Numbered from the stretch's first letter, positions 43,697 to 53,609 are shown. The stretch: DNA of 64,000 bases from Rhizobium mongolense USDA 1844 (GCF_000419765.1 NZ_ATTQ01000001.1:500819-564818); one strand, 5' to 3'. Notes: a model not told the origin generated them from the letters alone. Program-made: numbers and translations.

Positions 43697-45184
43697 TTAG
43701 AATTCTCCACAGTTGTTGAGATAGACGCGGGCCTGCCGTTTGGATAGGCCGGACCAATCGCCATGGGCGGCAAGGTCGGGGGCTGTCGCCTCTGTCGTTT
43801 TGGACATGGCGCGAGCCGCATCCTGGAAGGTCCTGAACCAACCGCTTCCGACGGCTGCCGACATGCCGGCGCCAAGCGCGGAGGCTTCGTTGGACAGGCT
43901 TCGGTGAACGGGAAGGCCGGTCGCGTCCGCGACCATCTTGCGCCAAAGCGCACTTGAGGCACCACCTCCGATCACGAAGATGCGATGAGTGGCCAGGCCC
44001 TTTGCCTGCATCTGTTCGAGGGCGCGGGTGAATTCCAGGGTGATGGCCTCCAGGGATGCGCGATAGAGATGTCCCATGCCGTGGTCAGATCCGAAACCTG
44101 TAAAGGTCGCGTGGGCGTTTCCATCCCAATGCGGATCCATGCAGCCCACCAGATAAGGGCAGACTGTCAGCCCGTCGGAGCCGACCGGCAGCCGCATGGC
44201 CTCGGATTCCAGCCGTTGGAACACGGTGGGATCGGCCCGTCCGCCGGCAAAAGTATCGAGCAGCCAGTTGATGAAAAAGGCGCCGCTGCGCTGCACGCTT
44301 TCCAGCACGTAGCCTTCACCGGTCGGGGACACCAGCGTTCGCCAATAGGAACTGAGTTCGGGAGTGGCAGACCAGACCCCCCCAACCACGGCTGTGCCGA
44401 GATTGAGATAGACCGTTCCCGGTTCAATTGCGCCAACCCCCAGGCCCGCACAATGGCCGTCTCCACCGGCGGCGTAAATCGGTGTTCCCGCTCCGAGGCC
44501 CGTCGCAATGGCGGCTTCCTGCGAAATCACGCCTATCCGGGACGCAGGTGGGTTCAGCGGTGGAAGCTTGTCCTCGCTGATTTTCAGGTGATCGAGGAGC
44601 TTGCGCGACCAGGTCTTGGTGACGATGTCGAAAATGCCGAACGGATCGGCGCTGGTCCACGTTGCCTGGGGTTGCCCGCTCAGCCGCATGAGCAGGTAGT
44701 CGTGGACGGAGAGGATATAGGCGGCTCTGTCGAGCAGGTCCGGTTGGTGGCCGCGCAACCAGCGCAGGCGATAGATGCAGGGGATAACATCCACCGGCTT
44801 GCCAGAAATCGAATGCAGCGTTTCCGCGCCTATTTCGTCAGAGAGAACGGTGGTCATGTCACGGGCGCGACGGTCGAGCCAGATCGTTGCGGGCGCAAGC
44901 GGACGTCGATCGGCCCCCAGCAAGGCCATGGTTTCGCGCTGGTTTGAGATCGCAACGCCATCAATGCGGGCGGGATCGATCGCATCCGTTACAGCCTTGA
45001 GCGCTATCGTCGCCGCACTCCACCATTCGTCGGGGTCCTGTTCGGACCTATAGGCATCCGGGCTTGAGAGTGTATGGGGTGCACGCCCCTCGAATCGAGG
45101 CTCGCCTTCGCGCGTCCAGGCAATCGCCTTGACCGATTGCGTCGACGAATCGATGCCGATGACATAGCGTTCGTTCCGGTGCAT
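43697..45184 (-). CDS. FGGY-family carbohydrate kinase
   Basis: 495 residues from ATG 45184 behind GGAGGAG. FGGY_N opens with I-G-I-D-S-S-T-Q-S-V-K, followed by N-Q-R-E-T-M and the catalytic region. FGGY_C holds G-G-D-G-H-C-A-G-L-G-V-G, N-L-G-T-A-V and I-G-G-G-A-S-S-A-L-W-R-K. The family phosphorylates polyols and ketoses such as xylulose, erythritol, glycerol and ribulose. It lies between an RpiB homologue and a SorC regulator, which recalls the erythritol (ery) and related tetritol loci of Rhizobiales, but I cannot fix the sugar. It is probably cotranscribed with the SorC gene upstream (104-base gap). Confidence 0.85.
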   Translation of the reverse strand: MHRNERYVIGIDSSTQSVKAIAWTREGEPRFEGRAPHTLSSPDAYRSEQDPDEWWSAATIALKAVTDAIDPARIDGVAISNQRETMALLGADRRPLAPATIWLDRRARDMTTVLSDEIGAETLHSISGKPVDVIPCIYRLRWLRGHQPDLLDRAAYILSVHDYLLMRLSGQPQATWTSADPFGIFDIVTKTWSRKLLDHLKISEDKLPPLNPPASRIGVISQEAAIATGLGAGTPIYAAGGDGHCAGLGVGAIEPGTVYLNLGTAVVGGVWSATPELSSYWRTLVSPTGEGYVLESVQRSGAFFINWLLDTFAGGRADPTVFQRLESEAMRLPVGSDGLTVCPYLVGCMDPHWDGNAHATFTGFGSDHGMGHLYRASLEAITLEFTRALEQMQAKGLATHRIFVIGGGASSALWRKMVADATGLPVHRSLSNEASALGAGMSAAVGSGWFRTFQDAARAMSKTTEATAPDLAAHGDWSGLSKRQARVYLNNCGEF

Positions 45185-45288
45185 CAAAGCGGCTCCTCCT
45201 TCCGCTGACCGACTATCGAGCGGCACGCCGAATCCGGTCTGTTCTATTCTCCGCAACCGACGCCCGCATCGGCCACCGGTTTTGCATG

Positions 45289-46245
45289 TTAAGCCGCCAG
45301 CAAGGCCTCTCCCGTAGCCAAATCGGTGACGAAATGTGTGGCATAGCCGCCCTGGAGCGTTGCGGTGATCGCTTCGATCTTTCCGGATCCGCCGGCCACG
45401 CAGATCCTGTTGGGAGTCTGCTTCAATTCCTCGAGCGCAATGCCCACCATGCGCTCGTCGTGGTCTCCGCCGACAGCCCGGCCGTGCGCATCGATGAAGC
45501 GGCCGATAATGACCGCTACCGCGCCATCCTCGACATATTTGTCGATTTCCGCCTGGCTTGCGATGCCCGACGCCCGAACAGTGCTTTTCGTACCGACGTC
45601 GCCGACACCAAAAAGGATGCGGTTGGTGGAGTGGATCAGATCGAACTGCTTCTTCAGGATCGGTTCGTCGAGCAGCATCGTTCGCAATTCCTTGGTCGAA
45701 AGAACCGCCGGCGCAAGAAGGTTGACGCAGCGCGCGCCGATCCTGCTCGACAGCAGCGACGTGCAGAGTTCGGGTGAAAAATCCGGTTCGCCGGTAGAAC
45801 TTCCTGAGACCTGGACCACCGTGAGATTCTGCACAGCTTCGGGCAGCGAAATCTGGTCCGCGACCGACAAGACGGTGCGTCCCCATGCGACACCGATCAC
45901 GTCACCCGCCACGATCTGCTCGGCAAGGACGCGCGCACCGGCATCGCCCAGGCGAGAGACCAGGTCGCGATCCTCGGCGTGCGGGATCACCAGCGCGCCG
46001 CGCAAGCCGAATTTCTCTACCAGGCCCCTTGCGACCCGTGTACGCCCACTCGCATTCGTGTTGATGCGGATCGAGACGATACCCCGATCGCGCGCCTCTT
46101 GAAGATAATTGACGATGGTCGCACGCGATACACGTAGCGTTTTGGCAATTTCGCTCTGGGTCATCTCATCGGCGTAGTAGAGCCATGCAGCCCATGTGAC
46201 GGCGTCGTCGAATTCCATGGGCAGGGGGACGCCCGCATCAAGCAT
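45289..46245 (-). CDS. SorC/DeoR-type sugar-responsive regulator
   Basis: 318 residues from ATG 46245 (GAGGAATCAC upstream). An N-terminal helix-turn-helix (Q-S-E-I-A-K-T-L-R-V-S-R-A-T-I-V-N-Y-L) is fused to a SorC-type sugar-phosphate-binding domain with G-V-A-W-G-R-T-V, V-V-Q-V-S-G-S and C-V-A-G-G-S-G-K-I-E-A-I. EryD-like proteins of this family repress polyol catabolic operons and are relieved by the phosphorylated substrate. It diverges from the G1P-dehydrogenase-like gene across 135 bp containing a set of TGACA/TGTCA palindromes. Confidence 0.85.
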   Translation of the reverse strand: MLDAGVPLPMEFDDAVTWAAWLYYADEMTQSEIAKTLRVSRATIVNYLQEARDRGIVSIRINTNASGRTRVARGLVEKFGLRGALVIPHAEDRDLVSRLGDAGARVLAEQIVAGDVIGVAWGRTVLSVADQISLPEAVQNLTVVQVSGSSTGEPDFSPELCTSLLSSRIGARCVNLLAPAVLSTKELRTMLLDEPILKKQFDLIHSTNRILFGVGDVGTKSTVRASGIASQAEIDKYVEDGAVAVIIGRFIDAHGRAVGGDHDERMVGIALEELKQTPNRICVAGGSGKIEAITATLQGGYATHFVTDLATGEALLAA

Positions 46246-46290
46246 GTGATTCCTCGATTTCGTTGTTCTGGCGCATCTGACGGCATCTTA

Positions 46291-46356
46291 TGACAAATGT
46301 CAACGTGCGTTGTCTTATGTGTTGACAAGTGTCACCACATGTTGTCACTTGTACAA
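46291..46356. promoter_or_regulatory. SorC operator sites
   Basis: TGACAAATGTCA (46291-46302) and TGACAAGTGTCA (46323-46334) are near-identical palindromes 32 bp apart (three helical turns). A third, looser copy TTGTCACTTGTACAA lies at 46342-46356, just before the start of the plus-strand operon. The spacing suits cooperative binding by a tetrameric SorC protein. Confidence 0.65.
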
Positions 46357-46380
46357 ATCGAGTGAAATACGGATTGTAGA

Positions 46381-47736
46381 ATGGAAACGGCAAAGAACCG
46401 GGGTGGCGCGACAAGCGCTCCCACGGGCGGCTGGACCGCGCTTATTGATGACATCGTGGCAGGCCGCTGGACGAACCCGGAGACTGGAAAGCCCGCTGTC
46501 GTGCCATATGAATCCATCGTTATCGCCGAGAGCCTCGAAGGGCGCGAGGCGGAGCTGGTTTCAAGCCTTGGTCTGGGCGACACCTTTACCGTCGTTGCCG
46601 ATAAAGCGACCTGGGACGCGATGGGCGCGCGGGTTGCCCGCGCGCTGGAAAAGCTCGGCCCGGTTAAGACGATCATTCTCGATCATCCGCATGCCGACAT
46701 GGCAACCATCGCGCTCGTGACCGAAAAATTGAAGGGTGCTGAAGGCGTGGTGGCGGTGGGTTCCGGTACAATCAACGACCTCGTCAAATATGTGACGGGA
46801 CTTGATGGACGCCGGTATTGTGTCTTCGCCACCGCGGCATCGATGAATGGGTATACATCCACCACAGCCTCGATCACCCTCGACAGCGGGTTGAAAGTCT
46901 CGCTGCCATCCCACGCGCCGGCGGGGTTTTTCGTCGATCTCTCGGTGTCGGCGGCCGCGCCGACCTACCTCTCGGCTGCCGGATTCGCCGACTGCCTGGT
47001 GCGCTCCGTCGCCCAAATAGACTGGTGGCTGTCGCACCGGCTGTTTGGAACCCTCTACTCCGATGCGCCCTATATCATCCAGGCCGAGGACGAGATCGCG
47101 CTCAACCGGAATGCCGCCGGGATCGGCAGCGGTGATATTGGCGCGCATGGCTATCTATACCGCGTGCTGACCGAATGCGGCCTTGGCGTCTCCTTCACCG
47201 GCATGTCCAACCATGGCTCGATGGGCGAGCACCAGATTTCGCATTACATCGACTGCTTTGCGGGGGACAGGCACCCCGGGACGCTGCATGGTCAGCAGGT
47301 GGGCGTCGGCGTGCTGACAATGGGCCGGTTGCAGCGCCACTATCTGAACAGCGCGGCAGCCCCAAAATTGAACGCGACGAAGATCAGCTTCGATGGCATG
47401 GTCCGGCGAATGGGACCAAGCATTGCCAGGCAGTGTTTTGACGAGATCCAGCCGAAAATTTTCAATGACAAGGCAATCGGCGCGCTAAACGAAAAAATCG
47501 CCGATCTCTGGCCGGTGCTGCGGGAAGAATTGAAAAGCTTCGTCGTTCCGGTCGACGAAATGACGCGGTTGCTGAAAGCGGCAGGTGGTCCGACGACAGC
47601 ACGGGAGCTGGGCCTACCCGTCGACTTTTACCGGGAGGCAGTTGTTCACTCGCGCGAGATGCGCAATCGGTACTCCTTCCTCGATATTGCCGCAGACGCC
47701 GGCATCCTCGAGGATTTCGCGAGCGAGGAGATCTGA
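46381..47736 (+). CDS. Glycerol-1-phosphate dehydrogenase-like (AraM/EgsA family) enzyme
   Basis: 451 residues. Iron-containing alcohol dehydrogenase fold, G1PDH branch: V-A-V-G-S-G-T-I-N-D-L-V-K-Y binds NAD(P), then A-T-A-A-S-M-N-G-Y-T-S. Metal ligands are F-A-D-C-L, S-N-H-G-S-M-G-E-H-Q and L-H-G-Q-Q-V-G. In Bacillus and archaea the family interconverts dihydroxyacetone phosphate and sn-glycerol-1-phosphate. Here it begins an operon with a HAD phosphatase, GlpD-like and GpsA-like enzymes and a sugar importer, so it may act on a polyol phosphate. The ribosome site before the ATG is poor. Confidence 0.8.
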   Translation: METAKNRGGATSAPTGGWTALIDDIVAGRWTNPETGKPAVVPYESIVIAESLEGREAELVSSLGLGDTFTVVADKATWDAMGARVARALEKLGPVKTIILDHPHADMATIALVTEKLKGAEGVVAVGSGTINDLVKYVTGLDGRRYCVFATAASMNGYTSTTASITLDSGLKVSLPSHAPAGFFVDLSVSAAAPTYLSAAGFADCLVRSVAQIDWWLSHRLFGTLYSDAPYIIQAEDEIALNRNAAGIGSGDIGAHGYLYRVLTECGLGVSFTGMSNHGSMGEHQISHYIDCFAGDRHPGTLHGQQVGVGVLTMGRLQRHYLNSAAAPKLNATKISFDGMVRRMGPSIARQCFDEIQPKIFNDKAIGALNEKIADLWPVLREELKSFVVPVDEMTRLLKAAGGPTTARELGLPVDFYREAVVHSREMRNRYSFLDIAADAGILEDFASEEI

Positions 47737-47740
47737 GGCC

Positions 47741-48553
47741 ATGCGCGCGATTTCCGACATGCCGGCAGACGCTGCAAGCAGGATCACCACGTTGTTTGCC
47801 GATATAGACGATACGCTGACCAATGACGGTCGTCTGCCCGCGTGCGCCTACGAAGCACTCGAGAGGCTGCTTGTCGCGGGCATCGCGGTGGCGCCGATCA
47901 CCGGCCGTCCGGCGGGCTGGTGCGACATGATCGCGCGAATGTGGCCGGTCTCGGGTGTCGTCGGCGAAAACGGCGCATTCTATTTCTCCTATCATCAGGA
48001 CGGCCGGCGGATGCGCCGTGTGTTTGCGATCAATGATGGCCAGCGCGCCGATGACCGAAAAAAGCTGGAAATTGTGCGAGCGCGCATTCTCACTGAGGTC
48101 CCTGGCGCCGCCATTTCAGCCGACCAGCACTATCGCGAGGCAGATCTCGCTATCGACTTCTGCGAGGATGTGCCGCCATTGCCGACCGGCGAGGTGGAGC
48201 GCATCAAGCAGATTTTCGAAGAGGAGGGCGCGGTCGCCAAGGTGTCCTCCATTCACGTCAACGGCTGGTATGGCACCTACGACAAACTGACGATGACGCG
48301 GCGGTTTGCGTCCGATGTACTCGGGTTGGATATCGATGTGGAGAAAGAGAAGATCGTCTTCGTTGGCGACAGCCCCAACGACGCGCCGATGTTCCGTTTC
48401 TTTCCGAATGCCTGCGGTGTGGCAAACGTCGTGCAGTTCCAGGGACGCATCGAGGCTGAGCCGACCTATGTGACACGCGCTGAAGGTGGACATGGCTTCG
48501 TCGAGGTCGCCAATCGCATTCTCGTTGCGCGCAGAAAAAGAGCTGTCGCATGA
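47741..48553 (+). CDS. HAD-superfamily phosphatase (Cof/SPP-like)
   Basis: 270 residues from ATG 47741, with GAGGAG 11 bases upstream and four bases after the previous stop. HAD motif I is F-A-D-I-D-D-T-L-T, motif II I-T-G-R-P, and motif IV V-G-D-S-P-N-D-A-P. A C2-type cap sits between. Such enzymes remove phosphate from sugar phosphates or sucrose-phosphate-like substrates. Within this operon it may clear a toxic or dead-end phosphate. The next gene overlaps by four bases (ATGA). Confidence 0.82.
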   Translation: MRAISDMPADAASRITTLFADIDDTLTNDGRLPACAYEALERLLVAGIAVAPITGRPAGWCDMIARMWPVSGVVGENGAFYFSYHQDGRRMRRVFAINDGQRADDRKKLEIVRARILTEVPGAAISADQHYREADLAIDFCEDVPPLPTGEVERIKQIFEEEGAVAKVSSIHVNGWYGTYDKLTMTRRFASDVLGLDIDVEKEKIVFVGDSPNDAPMFRFFPNACGVANVVQFQGRIEAEPTYVTRAEGGHGFVEVANRILVARRKRAVA

Positions 48554-50097
48554 CCGACCGGGTATACGATCTAGCCATTATCGGCGGCGGCATCAACGGG
48601 GCGGGTATTGCCCGCGATGCGGCAGGGCGCGGGTTGAGCGTGTTTCTCTGCGAAAAATCGGATCTCGGTTCCGGCACGTCGTCGGCGTCGACCAAACTGA
48701 TCCATGGTGGTTTGCGTTATCTGGAGCATTACGAATTCAAGCTCGTACGCCATGCACTGCGCGAAAGGGAAATTCTCTGGCGGATCGCGCCGCATATCAT
48801 CTGGCCGTTGCGGTTCGTTTTGCCGCATCGCAAGGGACTGCGTCCGGCGTGGGTGCTTCGGCTCGGTCTCTTCATCTACGACCACCTTGGGGGGCGGCAG
48901 ACACTGCCGGGCACGAAGACGCTGAGATTGTTACGCGATCCTGCCGGCGAACCGCTTCGCGACGTGTCAACGGTCGGGTTCGAATATTCCGACTGCTGGG
49001 TGCAGGACAATCGCCTCGTGGTGTTGAACGCCCGGGATGCCGAAGCCCATGGTGCACACATCCACACCCATGTGCGATGCACCGGCGCCGTGCGTGAAAA
49101 CGGTCTCTGGCACGTCACCATCGAAGAGGTGGAAACAGGAAGACGTCAGGCCATCCGTGCGCGTGCATTGGTCAATGCTGCCGGTCCGTGGGTCGATCAG
49201 GTGCTGGCAACAGTGAGCGGTCGCAAAGCCGCGGGACAAATCCGGCTGGTCAAGGGATCGCATATCATTGTGCCGCGCCTCTACGAGCACGACCGATGCT
49301 ATATTTTCCAGAACTCCGATGGGCGCATTGTCTTTGCCATACCCTATGAGGACGATTTCACGCTGATCGGCACGACTGACGTCGACTACAAGGACCAGCC
49401 GGAAAAAGCATCGATCTCGGCAAGCGAGTCTGCGTATCTTTGCGAGGCAGCATCGTCATATTTCAAGCGGCCCGTGGCACCGACCGATATTGTCTGGACC
49501 TATTCCGGCGTTCGGCCTCTCTACGATGATGGCGCCGCCAACGCGCAGGAAACCACACGCGACTATGTGTTGACAATCGATGCAGCGACCGGCGAGGCCC
49601 CTCTTCTTTGCGTCTTCGGCGGGAAAATCACCACATATCGCTGCCTTGCGGAGGACGCGCTGCGTAAACTGTCGGCTCATTTTCCGCAGTGGATGATCAG
49701 TGCGGGATGGACCGGACGAACACCCCTGCCGGGCGGCAATTTTGAAGCGGGCGCCGCCGATCGGCTCGCGCATGATCTGGGCAAGGAATACCCGTTTCTC
49801 AGTGCACGCGCCGCCCGGCGGCTTGTCCGGCATTATGGCGTCGATGCACGCAAAATCCTGGCCGGTGCGCGCAGCATGTCCGAGCTTGGGCGCAGCTTCG
49901 GCCCCGATCTCAGCGAAGCTGAAGTTCGCTTCCTCATGCGGCACGAATATGCACGGGCCGCCGAAGACGTGGTGTTTCGGCGGACAAAGGCCGGAATTCG
50001 CATGCGCAAGGAAGAGATATCCGAACTGGACACATGGATGGCACGGGAGCGCGCCGCTCAAGAAAATGAAGAGAAGGGGATCGCCAGAGTGGGATAG
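48550..50097 (+). CDS. GlpD-like FAD-dependent glycerol-3-phosphate (polyol phosphate) dehydrogenase
   Basis: 515 residues. FAD motif I-I-G-G-G-I-N-G-A-G-I-A-R-D-A at the N-terminus, then S-S-A-S-T-K-L-I-H-G-G-L-R-Y-L-E. Later come G-T-T-D-V-D-Y and G-V-R-P-L and the C-terminal DAO_C region with A-R-R-L-V-R-H-Y-G. GlpD and the erythritol phosphate dehydrogenase EryB share this build, and both pass electrons to ubiquinone at the inner membrane. Because the operon also has G1PDH- and GpsA-like enzymes, the true substrate is open. Confidence 0.85.
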   Translation: MTDRVYDLAIIGGGINGAGIARDAAGRGLSVFLCEKSDLGSGTSSASTKLIHGGLRYLEHYEFKLVRHALREREILWRIAPHIIWPLRFVLPHRKGLRPAWVLRLGLFIYDHLGGRQTLPGTKTLRLLRDPAGEPLRDVSTVGFEYSDCWVQDNRLVVLNARDAEAHGAHIHTHVRCTGAVRENGLWHVTIEEVETGRRQAIRARALVNAAGPWVDQVLATVSGRKAAGQIRLVKGSHIIVPRLYEHDRCYIFQNSDGRIVFAIPYEDDFTLIGTTDVDYKDQPEKASISASESAYLCEAASSYFKRPVAPTDIVWTYSGVRPLYDDGAANAQETTRDYVLTIDAATGEAPLLCVFGGKITTYRCLAEDALRKLSAHFPQWMISAGWTGRTPLPGGNFEAGAADRLAHDLGKEYPFLSARAARRLVRHYGVDARKILAGARSMSELGRSFGPDLSEAEVRFLMRHEYARAAEDVVFRRTKAGIRMRKEEISELDTWMARERAAQENEEKGIARVG

Positions 50098-50263
50098 CTG
50101 CATCGGCGCCCAGACGCATGGATGAGCCGGGTTCGCCGGCGACGAAGAGAAACAGAGTGGAGAATGATCCGGACAGGCAGAGGAGTGCCGGGCCGGATCG
50201 GGAGAAGGTCAAAACGCCGGAGCGAGGCGTCAACGCCGTCGCCCGCTCCAGGGAGGAATACGA

Positions 50264-51151
50264 ATGTCCGTCACACAGGTGAAGCGTATAGCGATCTCGG
50301 ATTCGCCGTGGCCGTGGCTTCTGCCGCTGGTCAGTCTGCTGGTCGTCTTTACGATCTATCCGCTAATCTACAATATCTGGCTGAGTTTTCACGAGTTCAT
50401 GCCGCGCAAGCGTGCACTTGTCTTCGTAGGTTTCGCCAACTGGGTGCAGCTTTGGCACGATACGCGCTTCTGGGGCGCGCTCGGCGTGACCTTCGTCTAT
50501 TTCACCATCGCACTTGCCTGCGAGATCGTGCTGGGCATGGCGGTCGCCCTGCTGCTGGATGCGGAACTGCCCGGATTTGGCGCATTGCGTGCCGTCTTGT
50601 CGATGACGCTAGTTATACCGCCGGCCATCGCTGGCATGATGTTCCTGTTGATGGAAGATCCGCAATTCGGCGTGCTCACCTATCTTCTTAACATGCTGGG
50701 CCTGCTGGACAAGGCAACGCCAATCCTTGCCACATCCTCACTGGCGCTCGCGGGCGTGCTGGTGGCCGAGATCTGGCAATGGACGCCCTTCATGGTGCTG
50801 ATCTTCATGGCCGGGCTGCGGTCGCTGCCGCCCGAGCCCTACGAAGCGGCGATGATCGACGGTGCCTCCTCGCTGCAAATGTTCCGGCGCCTGACGCTTC
50901 CGATGATGTCGCGCGTCATCGCAGTCGCGGTCCTGTTGCGCGGCATCGATCTGTTCCGCGTCTTCGACTACGTCTTCGTCATGACCTCGGGCGGGCCGGG
51001 CACATCGACCTACAGCCTCAGTCTATACGCTTGGCAGCAGACCTTCAGCTTCTTGAAATGGGGGTATGGCGCAACGCTGAGCCTGGTCAGCCTGGCGATC
51101 GTGATGATCCTCGCCAATCTCTTCATCCGGGCCTTCAAGGTAAGGTGGTAA
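50264..51151 (+). CDS. Carbohydrate ABC transporter permease (MalF/UgpA-like)
   Basis: 295 residues with about six transmembrane helices. The coupling motif reads P-Y-E-A-A-M-I-D-G-A-S-S-L-Q-M-F-R-R-L-T-L-P. A 166-base gap separates it from the GlpD-like gene and may hold a weak internal promoter. It pairs with the next permease, which begins one base after its stop. Confidence 0.88.
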   Translation: MSVTQVKRIAISDSPWPWLLPLVSLLVVFTIYPLIYNIWLSFHEFMPRKRALVFVGFANWVQLWHDTRFWGALGVTFVYFTIALACEIVLGMAVALLLDAELPGFGALRAVLSMTLVIPPAIAGMMFLLMEDPQFGVLTYLLNMLGLLDKATPILATSSLALAGVLVAEIWQWTPFMVLIFMAGLRSLPPEPYEAAMIDGASSLQMFRRLTLPMMSRVIAVAVLLRGIDLFRVFDYVFVMTSGGPGTSTYSLSLYAWQQTFSFLKWGYGATLSLVSLAIVMILANLFIRAFKVRW

Positions 51152-51152
51152 C

Positions 51153-52034
51153 ATGCCGCAAAGCAAATCCATGCGGATTTTCAGAACGCTCGCCGGCTGG
51201 CTCGTCGTTGCCTTCTTCTTCTTCCCGATTTTCTTTTGGACTTCGGTCGCCTTCCGCGACGCCAAGGATATTTTCTCGTGGCCGCCGAAGTTCTTCGAGT
51301 TCGAGCCGACGGTCAGAAATTTCGAGCAGGTTTTCGGCATCTCGCTTGGGTTCGGCTTCGGCACACAGGAGACGGTCAATCCGGGTGGCGGCAATTTCTA
51401 CATGGCGCCTCGCCTCTGGGACTCGATCGTCGTCGCCTCGATGTCGACGGTGCTTGCGATCATGGTGGCGACGCTGGCAGCCTATTGCCTGTCGCGCATG
51501 CAATTCCGTGGGCGGCACGAGTTCGTCAATTGGGTTCTGTCGACCCGCATGATGCCGCCGGTTGCCGTCGCCATTCCGATGTTCTTCATTTTCAAGCAGC
51601 TGAACCTGCTCGATACCTATCTGGGCCTGATCCTCGTGCATGGACTGATGAACCTGCCGTTGGCCGTATTGCTGCTGAAGAGCTTCTTCGACGACATTCC
51701 CGCTGAGATCGATGAAAGCGCGTTGCTCGACGGCGCGTCCCGCTGGACGATTTTCCGGCGCATCGTCCTACCCATGGCCAAGGGGGGCATCGCCGCATCC
51801 GCCGTGCTCTGCTTCATCTTCAGTTGGACGGAGTTTCTATTCGCGCTGACATTGACGCAGACCGGCATCAAGACTGTCCCGGTCGTGTCCTCGACATTCG
51901 TCACGTCCATCGGCACGGCCTGGGGCAATATGGCTGCCCTGGGAGCGGCAGCCATCGTTCCCGCCTTCATCGTCGTCTTGCTCGTGCAGCGCCATCTGGT
52001 TCGTGGCCTGACGATGGGTTCGCTGAAGCAATAG
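51153..52034 (+). CDS. Carbohydrate ABC transporter permease (MalG/UgpE-like)
   Basis: 293 residues, about six transmembrane helices, ATG one base after the previous permease. The coupling motif reads P-A-E-I-D-E-S-A-L-L-D-G-A-S-R-W-T-I-F-R-R-I-V-L-P. It forms the inner-membrane channel with its neighbour. The periplasmic binding protein gene follows 73 bases later, after GAGGAGGAG. Confidence 0.88.
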   Translation: MPQSKSMRIFRTLAGWLVVAFFFFPIFFWTSVAFRDAKDIFSWPPKFFEFEPTVRNFEQVFGISLGFGFGTQETVNPGGGNFYMAPRLWDSIVVASMSTVLAIMVATLAAYCLSRMQFRGRHEFVNWVLSTRMMPPVAVAIPMFFIFKQLNLLDTYLGLILVHGLMNLPLAVLLLKSFFDDIPAEIDESALLDGASRWTIFRRIVLPMAKGGIAASAVLCFIFSWTEFLFALTLTQTGIKTVPVVSSTFVTSIGTAWGNMAALGAAAIVPAFIVVLLVQRHLVRGLTMGSLKQ

Positions 52035-52107
52035 GAGGGTGCGCCAGCGGCGCATCTGGAGCATCCGGACGGCGATCCCGTCGGCCGATTTAGAGGAGGA
52101 GAAGTTG

Positions 52108-53603
52108 ATGAAAGACAGTGTGAAAAAACATTACCTCGCGTCGATCAGTTCGTCCGGGGTCAATTGGGGCGGCGGGAGTTCCTGCGAGCCGCTGGAAAGC
52201 TTGGCCTTGGGGCAGGTGCCCTCGGGATGGGCTTCGGCCATCGTCCGTTTGGTGCGTTTTCCAGTGCCAGGGCAGCCGAGGAACTAACCCCCAACCCTGA
52301 GATCCTCAAATGGCTCGCGGATGTCGGCAAGCCTTTTGCCGGGACGACATTGAAGCTTGCGACGGAATCAACCCCGCCATCGAATGCCATCAACGGCCAG
52401 CTGAAGAAGTATTTCGAGGAAGCCACCGGCATCAAGGTCGAGATCGAGGTGCTTCCGCTTGAGCAGGTGCTGCAGAAGCTGACGCTCGACGTGGCGTCCA
52501 ATCTGGGAACCTACGATCTCTACTACATCGACCAAAGCTGGGCGGCGAGCTTCAGCCAGGATGTCTTCGATCCGCGCGAACAATATTCAGCCAAGGCTGA
52601 CCTTGCCATGCCGAACTACAATCTCAACGACTTCCTCCCCGCCCTGGTCGACGGCATCGCCAAATACGCGGATCGATGGGTCGGCGTGCCCTACGATATC
52701 CCGATCTTCATCATGATCTACCGCAAGGACATCTACGACAAGTTCAGCCTCAAGGCACCAGAAACGATTGAGGAGCTCTACACCAACTCCAAGATCATCA
52801 CTGATGAGATGGGGCCGAAGGTCTACGGCACGACGGGCCAGATGAAGTCCGGCCATTACAGCCTGGAATGCGACTGGACGGCATGGCTGTGGGGGCATGG
52901 CGGTTCCATCTTCGGACCGGATGGCAAGTTTACCGGCAATGATGAGAAGGGCGTTGCAGCGCTGGAATACTGGACGAAGCTCAAGGCAACGATGCCTCCG
53001 GGTGTCGACGGCTGGACCTGGGACGGCCAGGGTCAGTCGGTGGCGCAGGGTGTCGCTGCGTCCATGCTGTCCTGGGGCGAGTTCTTCCCGTATTTCGACG
53101 ATCCGACTCAGACGAAGGTCTCCGGCCTTTGCGAAGTCGCCGTCCCGCCGCGGGCCATATCGCTTCGCACCGTCAAGGAAACCGGTTATGGCGAAATCCC
53201 CGGCGTCGGTCACCAAGGCGGTTCATCGCTTGCGGTTTCCCGCTATTCGAAGAGCCCGGATGCTGCCTGGATCTTCATGCAATGGGCGACCTGCGCCGAT
53301 ACCCAGGCCCTGATCACAACGCTCGGCGGCGGCACGGGCCCGACGCGGGCCAGCGTCTACGATGATCCGCGCGTGCTGGCGCAGGCCCGTGTCGGCGCCG
53401 GCACCACACGGCACCTGCCGGTTGTCCGCGAAACCATCGCGAAACATATGGGCTCCGAGCCGGATCTTCCGGAATGGGCGCAATTGTCGAGCGACACGAT
53501 CCCGGTGTCGTTGGGCAAGTATTTTGCAGGCAGCTACGGTTCTCCCAAGGAAGCACTCGATGACATCGCCACGCAGGTGGGCGAGGTTCTCAAGGCTGAC
53601 TGA
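52108..53603 (+). CDS. Carbohydrate ABC transporter binding protein with a Tat leader, frameshift in the leader
   Basis: The mature part (from about 52270) is a complete type-1 solute-binding protein of roughly 445 residues: L-K-L-A-T-E-S-T-P-P-S, Y-D-L-Y-Y-I-D-Q-S-W and Q-G-G-S-S-L-A-V-S. The leader is split. ATG 52108, behind GAGGAGGAGAAG, reads M-K-D-S-V-K-K-H-Y-L-A-S-I-S-S-S. The Tat motif G-R-R-E-F-L-R-A-A-G lies in another frame that opens only at TTG 52164. One missing T near 52164 (AATTGGGG for AATTTGGGG) would join them into one protein of ~498 residues with a normal twin-arginine signal. Otherwise TTG 52164 would be the start, still with a Tat motif but without a ribosome site. Confidence 0.82.
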
Positions 53604-53609
53604 CCGCGT

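Noticed and set aside
45185..45886. Upstream extension of the FGGY kinase frame
   Set aside because: Overlaps the SorC gene in another frame, and a strong ribosome site precedes ATG 45184.
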